Shown: positions 33,531 through 43,552 of the stretch, piece by piece
Position numbering within the stretch: position 1 is the first letter of the stretch
How the letters are laid out: each line of letters begins with the position of its first letter
NCBI RefSeq assembly: GCF_901000735.1
Contig: NC_081550.1
Location: 11,806,571 to 11,870,570, forward strand
Length of the DNA: 64,000 nt
Source of the DNA: Corylus avellana
Lineage: Eukaryota; Streptophyta; Magnoliopsida; Fagales; Betulaceae
Reading direction: 5' to 3'
The notes under the pieces: generated by a model
Told to the model about the DNA's origin: nothing
Databases searched by the model: none
Seen by the model: the letters and a program-made list of their open reading frames with translations, nothing else
Program-made: the position numbers and the translations under genes

Positions 33531-34872
33531 GGATGAGCAACTATTTGCGATTACTCTGAGAAATCCACCATGGTATGCCGATATTGTCAATTATCTAGCT
33601 ACAGGTCGGATTCCTTCTCATTGGACTAAGCAAGATAAGGACCGCTTCTTCAAGCAAGTTCGGTTCTATTTTTGGGAAGATTCGGAGTTGTTCAAGTATG
33701 GTGCTGATCAGATCATCCGACACTGTGTCCTTAGGAGTGAATTTTCTATCATTCTTACATTCTGTCATTCTCTAGCTTGTGGAGGACATTTTAGTGCCAA
33801 GAAGACAGCAGCCAAGGTTCTACAATGTGGATTCACGTGGCCAACCTTGTTCAAAGATGCCTATGAATTTTGCCGAGCTTGTGAGAGATGTCAACGCCTA
33901 GGAGCTATGTCTCGGAGGGACATGATTCCATTAAGCCCCATCCTCATTGTTGAGATTTTTGATGTTTGGGGTATCGACTTCATGGGACCCTTCCCACCGT
34001 CTCGTGGATATGAGTACATTTTGGCAGGAGTGGATTATGTCTCTAAGTGGGCAGAAGCCATTGCCACCAAGACCAATGATCACAAGGTTGTGGTAAAGTT
34101 CCATCAAGCCAACATTTTCAGCAGATTTGGTACTCCCCGGGCGATCATCAGTGATGGAGGTAGACACTTTTGCAATCGGTTTTTCAAAACCTTGCTTCTC
34201 AAGTACTTTGTTACACATAAAGTAGCCACTCCTTATCATCCTCAAACAAGTGGCCAAGTGGAAGTTTCTAACCGGGAGATTAAGCACATCCTGGAGAAGA
34301 CAGTCAGGCCAGACTGCAAGGATTGGTCGTTGCGCCTCGAAGATACATTATGGGACTACCGCACAGCTTACAAAACACCAATTGGAATGTCTCCCTACAG
34401 ACTGGTATATGCCAAGGCATGTCACCTCTCTATGGAATTAGAACACAAGGCTCTGTGGGCAATTAAGCAGTTCAATTTCGACATGCAAGCAGTCGGGCCC
34501 CACCGGAAACTTCAATTGATAGAGTTGGAGGAGCTGCGACAAGATGCATATGATAGTGCTCGCCCTTATAAGGAGTAGACTAAGGCTTTTCATGACAAAC
34601 ATATCATGCCCAAGACATTCGGTCAGGACCAAAAAGTATGGCTCTTCAATTCCAAACACCGACTTTTCCCTGGGAAGCTTCGCTCAAGATGGGACAATCC
34701 TTTCATAGGCACATTGGTGTCTCCCCATGGCGTTGTTGAATTGTGGGATCCAAAGGATGGCACTCTGTTCAATGTCAACGGTCAAAGGTTGAAGCCCTGC
34801 ATCCAGCACTTGAAGCCAGGTATTGACGTGGAATCCATCAATTTGATGAATCCCATCTATTTTTTGAATTAA
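33530..34872 (+). pseudogene. Athila-2 integrase (core intact, one late stop)
   Basis: The frame 33,688-34,578 (296 codons) has a complete HHCC module (HSLACGGH, then CRACERC) and all three catalytic acidic residues in standard context: [20 protein letters not shown] and [10 protein letters not shown]. It then carries the Athila C-terminus ([31 protein letters not shown]). A TAG at 34,576 separates the last part (34,606-34,872, with LFPGKLRSRW and NVNGQRLKPC). It is the best preserved integrase catalytic triad in the window, but the polyprotein upstream is broken. Confidence 0.85.
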
Positions 34873-34879
34873 GACGCTG

Positions 34880-35105
34880 TCACCCTGGGCTCGAGTACTC
34901 CCACTGTGCACTCGATCCCAGACAAAGGCCTGCGCTCGAGGCTACCCCGAGTGGGATCGAGAGCAGCAGCTCAACACTGACTCGCACACTTGCACGAATG
35001 CGCTCGAGCGCACCTTTAGGAGCACTCGAGCGTACTCCAGGCCATCCATTCACCCTTCTGCGCAAGGGCGATCGAGCGCACTCTAGTGCTGCTTGAGCGC
35101 ACTCG
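34880..35105 (+). repeat. Cluster of CTCGAGCG/CTCGATCG motifs after Athila-2 pol
   Basis: At least nine units (for example GGCTCGAG at 34,890, TGCACTCGATCC, TGCGCTCGAGG, ATGCGCTCGAGCGCACC at about 35,000, GGCGATCGAGCGCAC at about 35,068). It is non-coding, lying between the pol stop and the extra ORF. The composition is the same motif vocabulary as the U3 arrays. Confidence 0.55.
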
Positions 35106-35454
35106 TTCAGAGGCCTCACGTGACCTTTTTAGGTCACAGTTCCCTTTTTCTTTCCCCCATTTCCTCCCCAGTGCTGAATACCCACCCCATCACCACCACA
35201 CACTGCACCGAATACCCACCCCATCACCGCCGTACCCCCCCACGGCCACCGAACCACCCAATGCCACCACCACATTACCCTCCCCAAACTCCCCCGTGCC
35301 CATTTTCCCCATCATTTTTTTTCTTGTAAAAAATAGTCTATGGGAACCTCTCCACACACGGATTGCTTTTGTGTTGGATTTGCTTCTTTTTGCATGGGGT
35401 TGGGCAGCTGTGTAGAGTGGTTCTCTACCACTTCTCTTTTGAGGTGCCCACCAG
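35106..35454 (+). other. C-rich non-coding spacer in Athila-2
   Basis: Strongly C/T and CCACC-rich (35,150-35,330), giving proline-rich translations in several frames that I regard as artefacts of composition. It precedes the extra ORF. Confidence 0.5.
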
Positions 35455-36642
35455 GTGTTCGACGAGAAGCCTCAACCAAGTAGCAGCATGCTTCAGGCCC
35501 ACACCTCCCCCTCCCAGTCTTCCCCTACTGGGGATACCACCTCCGAGGCCCCTGCCCAGCCTTCACCACGCCATGGGAAGCAACGAAAGCTTATCTTGGA
35601 GACCTCTTTTGCCATCAACAGCGTTTTCAAAAATCTCCAAGCAACCAAGTGGGTGATCAAAGAATGCAAACGCCGCGGCCTCACAGTGCTATTCCAGCCA
35701 GTCAGTCCCATTGCATATGAAAGCCTGGTCCAAGAATTTTATCACCATCTCACTTTCGACTGTACTCAGCCAGGCATCCTTTCCTCATCTGTGGTGGGCA
35801 TAGACGTTGAGCTGACCACTGCCAACATTGTTGCTGCTTTGCAATGTTCTCATGAGTGCCCGTCGGATAATTTGGCTCTGGATGGCACCCCTCGGTACTC
35901 CGACCTACCTTCCGAGCTTACACTTCAGCACATTGTGCATGACATCTGCCATGGCCGTTACACCGATGATCTCCGCAACTGCACAAGCAAGGTTTTGCTG
36001 CCTTCCCGACTTTGGTTCGTAGACTTCATTTTGCAGCAGAATGTGTGTCCATTTGGACACAAGACTCAGCGACGTGGTCCCTTTCTTGCGGCCCTGTATG
36101 CCTTTTAGAAAGGTTTCTGGATTTCCACTCCCCAACTCATTTGGGATCAGATGCACAAGTTTTGGGATGGGGCAATAGTGCGCTGCACTCAGGGGTCATC
36201 TTCATGGGGACTTCCCTTCCCTTTTCTCCTCACCCATATCCTTCAGACTCAAGGCATTGAGGGTACACTCGAGGATGGGCCTATTTCTGCTCACCCTCAG
36301 TTTGGACTGATCTAGTGGAACCAGAGTTGTTCCCACATGCCGAGACGACGTTGGGAGCCCGCAGTAATTGAGGTCGTTAGGAGGCTAATGGCCCTATGCA
36401 CAATGATCCACCTGCAGCTAAGCCAGTAGAAAGAGAGGGAGCGGCAGAGACCGCCACTATGAGCGTGTCATAATATGAGTCCCTCCATAAAGAGCTGATG
36501 GAGCTTCGATCTGAGCTTGCTATTCAAAGGGCGGGGGACAAGCGCCTGGCAGATGAAAGATTTGAAGCATAGCAAGCACTGTTGCGCGCTATTTTAGCAC
36601 GACTGCCACCTGATTCGGGGGCATCTTCTTCTGCGCAATGAC
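35455..36642 (+). pseudogene. Athila-2 post-pol ORF, 'putative plant transposon protein' domain
   Basis: The frame 35,455-36,108 (217 codons) begins with a Ser/Pro-rich stretch and continues into the pattern GLTVLFQPVSPIAYESLVQEFYHHL ... VVGIDVELTTANIVAALQC ... LTLQHIVHDICHGRYTDDLRN ... SRLWFVDFILQQNVCPFGHKTQR. This resembles the domain annotated as putative plant transposon protein (Pfam PF20167, from memory), found in the position of the Athila env-like gene. After the TAG at 36,106 it continues with stops (GFWISTPQLIWDQMHKFWDG) to a heptad-rich end (LADERFEA ... LLRAILARLPPDSGASSSAQ) with TGA at 36,640. I see no signal peptide or membrane segment, so an envelope function is not supported. 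Confidence 0.6.
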
Positions 36643-36649
36643 AGGTCAG

Positions 36650-37796
36650 GTACTCCTATCCCTTGCATTGCTTTATTGTCGTTATGCACACACTGAGGAC
36701 ATTGTGTATTTTAAGTTGGAGGGTGTGGGCATACATGTTAGTTCTGAGCATGCAATTAATTTTCCTGTTGTGATTTGAAATTCATTGATGGGCTTAATAT
36801 GACAAACACATGATCACTTGATTAAGGAATTCAAAGTGTGTTACTTTCATTGGCAGCATGAGATATTACATGTTTCAATTTGATTTTCACAAGCACACTA
36901 GCATATAGTCTGTGGGCCACAAAATCTAGAATCAGTGATATCTGGTTTTAATATTTGAAATGTAGTTTGGTAACTAATCGGGAAAATGACCTTGGCATAC
37001 ATTCTTCAAAAAAAAAAAAAAAAAATTGGTCATTTTGAGCTTTCCACCAAGTAACCCGACCTCTTGCCTCATTAAGCAGTGAGTGTTTGCGTCAAAAAGT
37101 GAGAAGTTTGGTTTGATTGATATATATATATATATAACTTAGCTTCGTAGCCTTTTTGACCTGAGTTAGTAAGTCCTTAGGGGTGTCTTTACACCTAATA
37201 CCCTAAAACTGTCTGGTTTGGGAGTCATTGGCCTAACGCTCGATACATGGGTCAATCAGAAAGCTTAAGGGAGTTAAGTGCTATATAAAAAAAAAAATTT
37301 GAAAAAAAAAAGAGAGAGAAAAGAGAATTTTTGCCTTGGTTGTTTTATTCGATGGGGAGTCTAATGAATTATGAGTATTGATCCATGCATGATTGAGATT
37401 AGTTTTGAAATCCCATGACTATGTGTTGAGTTCACATACACTAGTTGAATCGTGAAATATCTCATAATTGCCATGATTGGAGCTAATTTGTAATTTCTTG
37501 AAATTGTGAAGATGGTGTTTGTTATATTAAGCCTGCTAATGAATGAGAACCATGATGGTCATGATATTGCATTCTTGGGAACTACATGTTTGAAAAATGT
37601 TTGTGGGTATCATTCCTGGAAAACCCTCACGAGACTTCACTCGTCCTCTAGGGAACTCCTAGGGGTTTAAAAGGTTTGTTGCATACGCTAAATGCAACCG
37701 TACATCCCACGAAAGATGGTTTTATCTTTTTATATTTTTCACTTCATTTTCTGTTTTGTATTGCTAAGGGACTAGCTATATGTAAGTTGTGGGGTG
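36650..37796 (+). other. Non-coding 3' region of Athila-2, conserved with element B
   Basis: No coding frame. It aligns to the reverse complement of 21,796-23,190. Polypurine tract AGTTGTGGGGTG ends directly at the 3' LTR (37,796). It also contains AAGTTGGAGGGTGTGGG at about 36,713, an A-run at 37,007-37,024 and (AT)n at about 37,121-37,135. Confidence 0.65.
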
Positions 37797-39053
37797 TGAT
37801 AAGCGCCGAATGTTGCACATTCAAGCCTCTTAATTTACATATGTTAATTCCTTGGCATTGTTATTTGTTTGATTTTTGTGTTTTAGGTTTTATTTGACAA
37901 ACCATTGGAAATTGGGCTTAAAAGGGCAAAAGCTAGGCATTCTGGACTTGGCATCGAGCACAGCTATTCCTGAGCTCAAGCGCACCTGTGCTCAAGCGTC
38001 TGCGGCCAAGGATCGAGCGCATGCCTGTGCTCGTGTGCACAACAACTAAGCTCGAGCACATAAACCTCGGATTGAACGCACACGAGCGTGTGGTGCACGG
38101 CAGCAATCCTTTTCCAGCGTGGATTTATTTTCAGTCTCCCAATTGAACTGGGAGACTGACCTCCGGTTTTCTCAGAGTTTTTAGGGTTTTTAGGGTTCTC
38201 CTAATCCCTATAAATAGGGCTCTAAACATTGTAAACAGACAGACCGCCTTCTAGGGTAAAAATTCAGTAAATTGTCTGTGGAGCTTAGAAGATCATGAGC
38301 GGCTAAACCAATTGTGGGGTATTGATGTAACCCTTTCCAAGAACAATGGTTTGATTATATTTAATTTCTAGTTTTTCAATTTATGCATGTTGATTGTATA
38401 AATCTGAGGATTGCTACAGTTGATTTATGTTCTTCATATTAAATGCAATTGTTCTTAAATTCCAACTCAATATTAGTAAAATTCTTATCTTGTCTTAGAA
38501 AGTATTTTACTATTATTGAACTCAAATCATTCTTATTTTCTGTGATTATAAGAATGATGGTTATACAATGGTTCTTAATCGATATGCAATCAATAGGGTT
38601 AGATAGACCATACCTATGAAAGACGGATCGTACTACACCCTAGTTTAGTGTAATTTAGGTAGACGATCCATGCCAACCGAAGATGGGTTATGCTATTCCA
38701 TTGATTGTATGAAATTATTTTCATGTATTTTCTTGTTTAAATTATAACATGCGTAGAATGAATTGCTAGAATTAAATATGGTTAACCATTGATGTGCGGA
38801 TAGTGGTGAAGTCAATACCCTACTCTTTCTCTCTCTCATATATTTACTCTCTTTATTTTCATGCACTTTGAATTTTCACAAACAAATCATTCTCTTTTGA
38901 ATTAAATTAATTTTAATCTTTCAAATTTTGATAATTAAATCCCTGCAGTCCTTGAGGTTCGACACCCTCAATATATCCCTATCCCATGGGATTCGTTCTA
39001 TTGAGAGTGGTAATTTTATAATTGATATTTTTGGTCACAAAAATACCACATCA
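37797..39053 (+). repeat. 3' LTR of Athila-2 (1,257 bp)
   Basis: Begins TGATAAGCGCCGAATG and ends ACCACATCA. Same family as the LTRs of element B, in the opposite orientation. TATA (TATAAATAGGG) is at 38,209-38,219. Degenerate CTCGAGCG motifs occupy 37,951-38,100, 110-260 bp upstream of TATA. Confidence 0.88.
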
Positions 39054-40363
39054 GGGATCAAATTGAAGACCTCACTATCCGATTATCCAACATGGGTGGT
39101 CACAATGGGAATGGATCCAAAAACCCGTTTGCGGAGTGCCAAACGCATGGACGTCAGCACCTTGCGCAAGCTCATGCCAATCGGCGGGTGAACAGGTTCA
39201 AACTCGATATACCAAAATTCCAAGGTTGCGCACAACCCAAAGAGTTCCTGGTGATAGAAAAAATAGAAAAAAATCGACAAAAAGATGGTTTCTAAGGAGG
39301 CTGTGGAGATTAGGAGTCAATCGGTCGTGGAGGAGGAAGATGGCTTTATTGAGGAAGATTGCTCAGTAGATTAGGCCTCTCCACCAATCTATGACACCTA
39401 CCCCAATGACTAGGTGAGTTCTATACATCTAGTGCTTGATAAAAGCCCTAAATGAGAAGTTTTTGATTTGGAAGTTGATTTCCTTGGAGTTGATGCTATT
39501 TTGTCAAAGACTTTTAACCAAAGTTGTGATGAGGTCTGTGGGGCAAAGACGACTTTCTATCAAAGAGTGAAGGGGTCTTTGTGAGTTCTTTGAGAATTGT
39601 TATGGCTTGCGGGAAAGGCAAAGCACGAGAGAAGCATGACAAGTCTACATGGCAAAGTGGTGTGTGGGGCCTTCACGACAATCATCAAGGTATGTTGATG
39701 ATGAAGAGCATCGCATTTTTTGCGAGGTGTTGCCTTGTCTTGATCTTGAGGAAGAACGAATGGAATGAGCTAATAAGGCATCCGAAGGACCATGGAAAAA
39801 ACCGGCCGAATTCGATGACGAATTTTCTCCAACCTGGGGAGAATGATGTAGATCGGAATGCCTTGTCTGCAATCCTGTCTGCAGCTCGTCTAGACAGTCA
39901 TCAACCCGAGAGTCCTCGTCTAGGGTTCGTTTGCCGCAAGTCCAGACACCTATGTTATTTTGCTTTTATTAGGGTTTATGTCGGTGGCCATCTGGACGAA
40001 CTTATGTGCCATCCAGACGAGCTCCGTAGCTTTTTAATATTTTCCATGTTTTAGTCATGGCTATCTAGACGGGTGTCGTAGGTTTTCAATTCGACTATAT
40101 TTCGTAGTATAATTAGGGTTAGGGTTTGGGTGCCTATAAATACATGCTTATCACCTGCATAAAGGTAGTTGTTGTTTATGAATCAGTTTTTATCAATGAG
40201 AATACTTAGAGTTGAGTTTATTCTTTTTTTTCCTTCAAACCTTAGATAGACTCTATCGTTTTGACAAAAATTCTTAGATCTTTGATAGACTCAAGATCTA
40301 GAATTATTTATCCTATTCCTTATTGTTGTTATTCGCTACAGCCCACTAAGTCACGCTGCATCA
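39054..40363 (+). mobile_element. Degenerate Ty3 element E with 3' LTR
   Basis: Right of the Athila-2 insertion lies a gag piece (39,092-39,295, with FKLDIPKFQGCAQPKEFL, as in the start of many plant Ty3 gag domains). It is followed by acidic remnants (EIRSQSVVEEEDGFIEED at about 39,325) and a pol-end remnant with stops (NFLQPGEND before 39,844). There is no RT or integrase, so a large internal deletion has occurred. The polypurine tract GGGGAGAA precedes the LTR. Confidence 0.65.
39844..40363 (+). repeat. 3' LTR of element E (520 bp)
   Basis: Begins TGATGTAGATCGG directly after the GGGGAGAA tract and ends GCTGCATCA, giving TGATG...CATCA inverted ends. TATA (CCTATAAATACATG) is at 40,133-40,146. 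Six motif copies with a GTCTAGACG or CCAGACGAG core lie at 39,885-40,075 upstream of TATA. Confidence 0.7.
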
Positions 40364-40747
40364 CTTATTTTTGTTATGATGTTCCTTGCTGATTTGTCAT
40401 ACTCTTATTGGATGGCACAAAGGTCTTGGTTTGTGCAAAGACCTTATAATAATTATTCTCAATACGCAAATAAAATAAAATAGACAAAAGGACTTTTACA
40501 TGGTTCGGTGTATGACCTACGTCCACAGATAAAGCCCAAAAGAATACATTATGCTTTTATTGTTAAATTGATATTACAATACAAATGCTCCTATTTACAG
40601 AAGAATTGAAATAGATAAGTATGGTAATCAAATCTGATTGATTTGTTTACCATCAAACTTGATTACAATCACTCTTATACAAGATAAATAACATACAATA
40701 TCAATTTAATATATTTCCTTTCAACGTAGGAAATATATTCTCTAGCA
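40364..40747 (-). repeat. Possible copia-type LTR remnant
   Basis: On the minus strand a TGCTAGAGAATATATTTCC start (plus end 40,747) followed by an AT-rich stretch resembles copia LTR starts. Beside it, TTCTCCCTCAAACTCAAGG in complement resembles copia terminal regions. No second LTR or coding sequence was found, so this is tentative. Confidence 0.3.
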
Positions 40748-40817
40748 TTCTCCCTCAAACTCAAGGCCGAAGATTCTGAAGTCTTGAGTTTGATTTTCTT
40801 CTTCTTCTTCTTCTTCG

Positions 40818-40856
<39 letters not shown>

Positions 40857-41354
40857 TTTGTTTGATTATTTTTTGTTGGAGATGGCAACACTTGATGGCG
40901 GTAATTGAAGGTGGTCAGCGACAGTGATCTGAGATGTGCCTTAGTACAAAAGAATGTCAACTATGGGCTGAAATGAGCATGGGTTATAAACAATAACAGA
41001 AGGCCAAAAAAATGAGCTAAAATGAGAGCCAACTTTTGGCTGAAATGGGCAAAATATGGGCCAGAAATGAAAGCCAACTGTGGGCTAAAATAGGCCTGAG
41101 TTTTTAACAATACCACAAAGGCTGAAGATGTTGGGCCAACAAAAGGTCAAAAATCTGTCTAGGTCAACAAAGGACCAACAATAAACCAAATAATGATTAG
41201 GCCAACAAAGGGCCAAAAAATGGGCAACTTGGCATCTTTTGGTTTTTTTTCTTCTTCGACCTAGATTTTTTTTTTTTTCAAGAACATCATGTTGCGAATT
41301 ACATTAAAATGGGATAAGGATGACCTTAATCCTGTAACCAAACAGATCTAAGTT

Positions 41355-41408
<54 letters not shown>

Positions 41409-42440
41409 AAACCAGGATAACTTATTCCTAAACTAGAATAAGAAAATATGCACACTTGAATAAGGGTAAATCAAATTCCTTAACCAAACATACTTCTTCT
41501 CCACAAAACAAACCCTGAAAATCTGGTGTGAGATGAAGCCCGTGGTGACTTTGATAGCAATATTGGCGAGATGGGATTTTGCTGGACGGCGCGACGACGA
41601 TTGATGCGTTAGAATCAGTCGAAGCGGAGCTGTGATCGGTGAGGCAAAGACCGGTGATATGGCTGGGTGCGGAAGAGATCGGGATGCGAGCGGTGCGGCT
41701 GAGCACCTGTTTCTGGGTGGTGGACTGTTGTTGGCGATGTCCAGCTAGTAGCGGTGCCTCGGAATTGAGGTCTGGTGGGGGCAGAGATCGGAGCTGAGCC
41801 GTGGACGGTGGCGCTGATGGAGATGCGGCGGTTGTGATGAGTGACCACAATTTTTTTTTTTTTTTTGGTCAACCAAAAAAATAAACCATCTTGCATTTAC
41901 GATGCACAACAATTATAAACAAAAAAAAAAACAAAAAAACAAAAAAAACAAAAAAAACAAAAACAAAACAAAACAAAACAAAACAAAACAAAAAAGAATT
42001 GCAGTAAAAAGAGAACCATAGAGGCTCAAGATTCTCAGAAAAATGTGGCCACGGCGCTGCTATGCAACCAAGATTTTTTTTCTTGAAAATGAGAAATAAA
42101 ATAAAAGGAATAAAAAACTCCACAGGACCATTTTGATCAAACATTGGTGTGAGTCGGCGGGTTTGATATTATGAAGAAATTCATAAATAAATGCGAAAAT
42201 AAAATCGACAAAAAGATTTTCCCACGTCAGATGATTCTTTCTACCTCTTTTTCTTCCATCTTATCATCAGATACAAGGAGCTTGAAACACTTTTATCAAC
42301 ATGCACAAGTGAAGGGACCCATTCACTTAACTTTTGCATGAAAAATATATGGGGGCCGGCCTGGCACAAGGCCAGCACACCCAAAAATATCATAGAGGTT
42401 GCTGTTGTAGCTAGGCGTGAGAGTGAAATTTTTGCAAAAG
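40748..42440. other. Non-coding stretch with simple repeats
   Basis: I recognise no gene here. It holds a (CTT)n/(CT)n tract at about 40,793-40,858, a 44-base A-run at 41,362-41,405, a T-run near 41,850-41,867 and an AAAAC-rich block at about 41,920-41,995. Diverged repeats of TGGGC(C/T)..AAA.TG phrases lie at 40,965-41,230. ORFs here are composition artefacts. Confidence 0.6.
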
Positions 42441-42442
42441 AT

Positions 42443-42668
42443 ATTTACTAAGAGCATGTTTAGGATTGTGTTTGACAAATAGAGTTTTTAAGTCAAAAAA
42501 AACTTTTGCCAAAAGTGTTTTTTGACCATTTTTTGGCTTTTTGGACTCTTAAAAGCGCTTTTAATTTTTTTACCAAATGAGTACTTTTTTCTTCAAATAA
42601 GTTTTTTGAGTGTTAAAGGCATTTTTAGGCCTCTCAAACGCAATCCCAAACAAACCCTAAGTAAATTT
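42443..42668. mobile_element. MITE-like element with ~28-bp inverted ends
   Basis: The left end contains GCATGTTTAGGATTGTG (42,454-42,470). The right end, in complement, reads GGTTTGTTTGGGATTGCG and further in matches GTTTGA. The interior is T/A-rich with CAAAAAGTGTTTT-like phrases typical of plant MITEs. It has no coding capacity. The exact TSD is unclear because TTTACT and AGTAAA flank it as a further inverted repeat. Confidence 0.6.
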
Positions 42669-42780
42669 TAGGCAGCTGAAAAATGTGATGTATATCACTA
42701 CCAAGTATCACCTTCTCTCAAAACCACTTAAATGTTATCCTGTTTTTTTCCGTCATTGATTTTTCAACAATATATATATA

Positions 42781-43085
42781 TGTAAAATCAAAGAAAATGA
42801 CAATACAAGATAAAGAGATTGCAATATGTGAAACTAGTTCTTCAAGAACTATGTATGATTCTTTTTTATTATTGTGTATTTTACATGCTACTCAATACTC
42901 CTTTTTATAGGCATGGAATCATAATGGGAGGTTGAGGAATATGAAAACGTAGTACATGAATCAAAAGGCTACATCAAGGTATTACATGAATGTTATAGGA
43001 ATTCTAAAAGATAACATGAATGTGTAGAGTTCCAAGAGATGGAACTAAATGGTCATCCACCAAATGCATGAATGCATTCATAACA
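42781..43085 (-). repeat. 3' LTR of copia element 1
   Basis: Plus sequence TGTAAAATCAAAG to GCATTCATAACA. Matches 50,951-51,285, with a deletion of about 30 bp. The polypurine tract AATGGGGAG (minus strand, 43,086-43,094) adjoins it. Confidence 0.85.
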
Positions 43086-43118
43086 CTCCCCATTGGATGA
43101 CCATACACTAATAATATG

Positions 43119-43287
43119 CCTCGGTAAAACCTTGCCAAGGAAAACCTAGTGGGAAAAAAAACTGTGGCGAAGGAAAAAAGAGTACAATATTCTTGTGTGT
43201 CTTCATATGCTTTAGGACTGCCTCATTAAAACCTTGCAAAGGAAAACCCAATGGGAAAAACCTTAGCAAAGGAAAAAGAGTACAATC
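43119..43287 (-). repeat. Two-copy ~68-bp direct repeat in the copia 3' untranslated part
   Basis: Units at 43,119-43,188 and 43,220-43,287 share the phrases AAAACCTTGC.AAGGAAAACC and AGGAAAAA.AGAGTACAAT. Such repeats beside the polypurine tract occur in many plant copia elements. Confidence 0.6.
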
Positions 43288-43552
43288 AGCATAATCATTT
43301 TACTCCCCCTCACTAGCATAAGAACTTCAATTGTTTATGATGAAAGATCGTTGAGTCGGCACATTCCAATGTTATTCACCAACTTCTTAAATGTTGCAGT
43401 TGGTAATGTTTTGGTAAATAAATCTGACAAGTTGTCACATCGTATCTGCTTGACATCAATATCACCACTCTTCTAAAGCTCATGTGTATAAAAGAACTTC
43501 GGTGAAATGTGTTTGGTTCTATCACCTTTAATATATCCTCCTCTGATCTGTG

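Larger units (their letters stand above)
28492..39053 (+). mobile_element. Athila-2: plus-strand Ty3/gypsy Athila element (5' part displaced by the Tekay insertion)
   Basis: Order: gag (28,492-28,635, resumed at 29,998), protease, RT, RNase H, integrase to 34,872, motif-rich spacer, extra ORF 35,455-36,640, non-coding 3' region, 3' LTR 37,797-39,053. Its 5' LTR and the start of gag lie left of the Tekay element and are not seen here. Multiple stops in gag, RT and RNase H make it inactive, though integrase remains long. The element is inserted in a degenerate Ty3 gag at 39,054. Confidence 0.85.

Noticed and set aside
35086..35415. Proline-rich ORFs
   Set aside because: Driven by CCACC-rich composition in several frames at once; lies between pol and the post-pol ORF.
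35455..36108. Envelope gene interpretation for the Athila-2 post-pol ORF
   Set aside because: No signal peptide, transmembrane segment or cleavage site is visible; motifs fit the plant transposon protein domain instead.
41428..41896. Ser/Pro/Thr-rich minus ORFs of 93-140 codons
   Set aside because: Low complexity next to poly(A) and poly(T) runs, no conserved motif, overlapping frames equally open.
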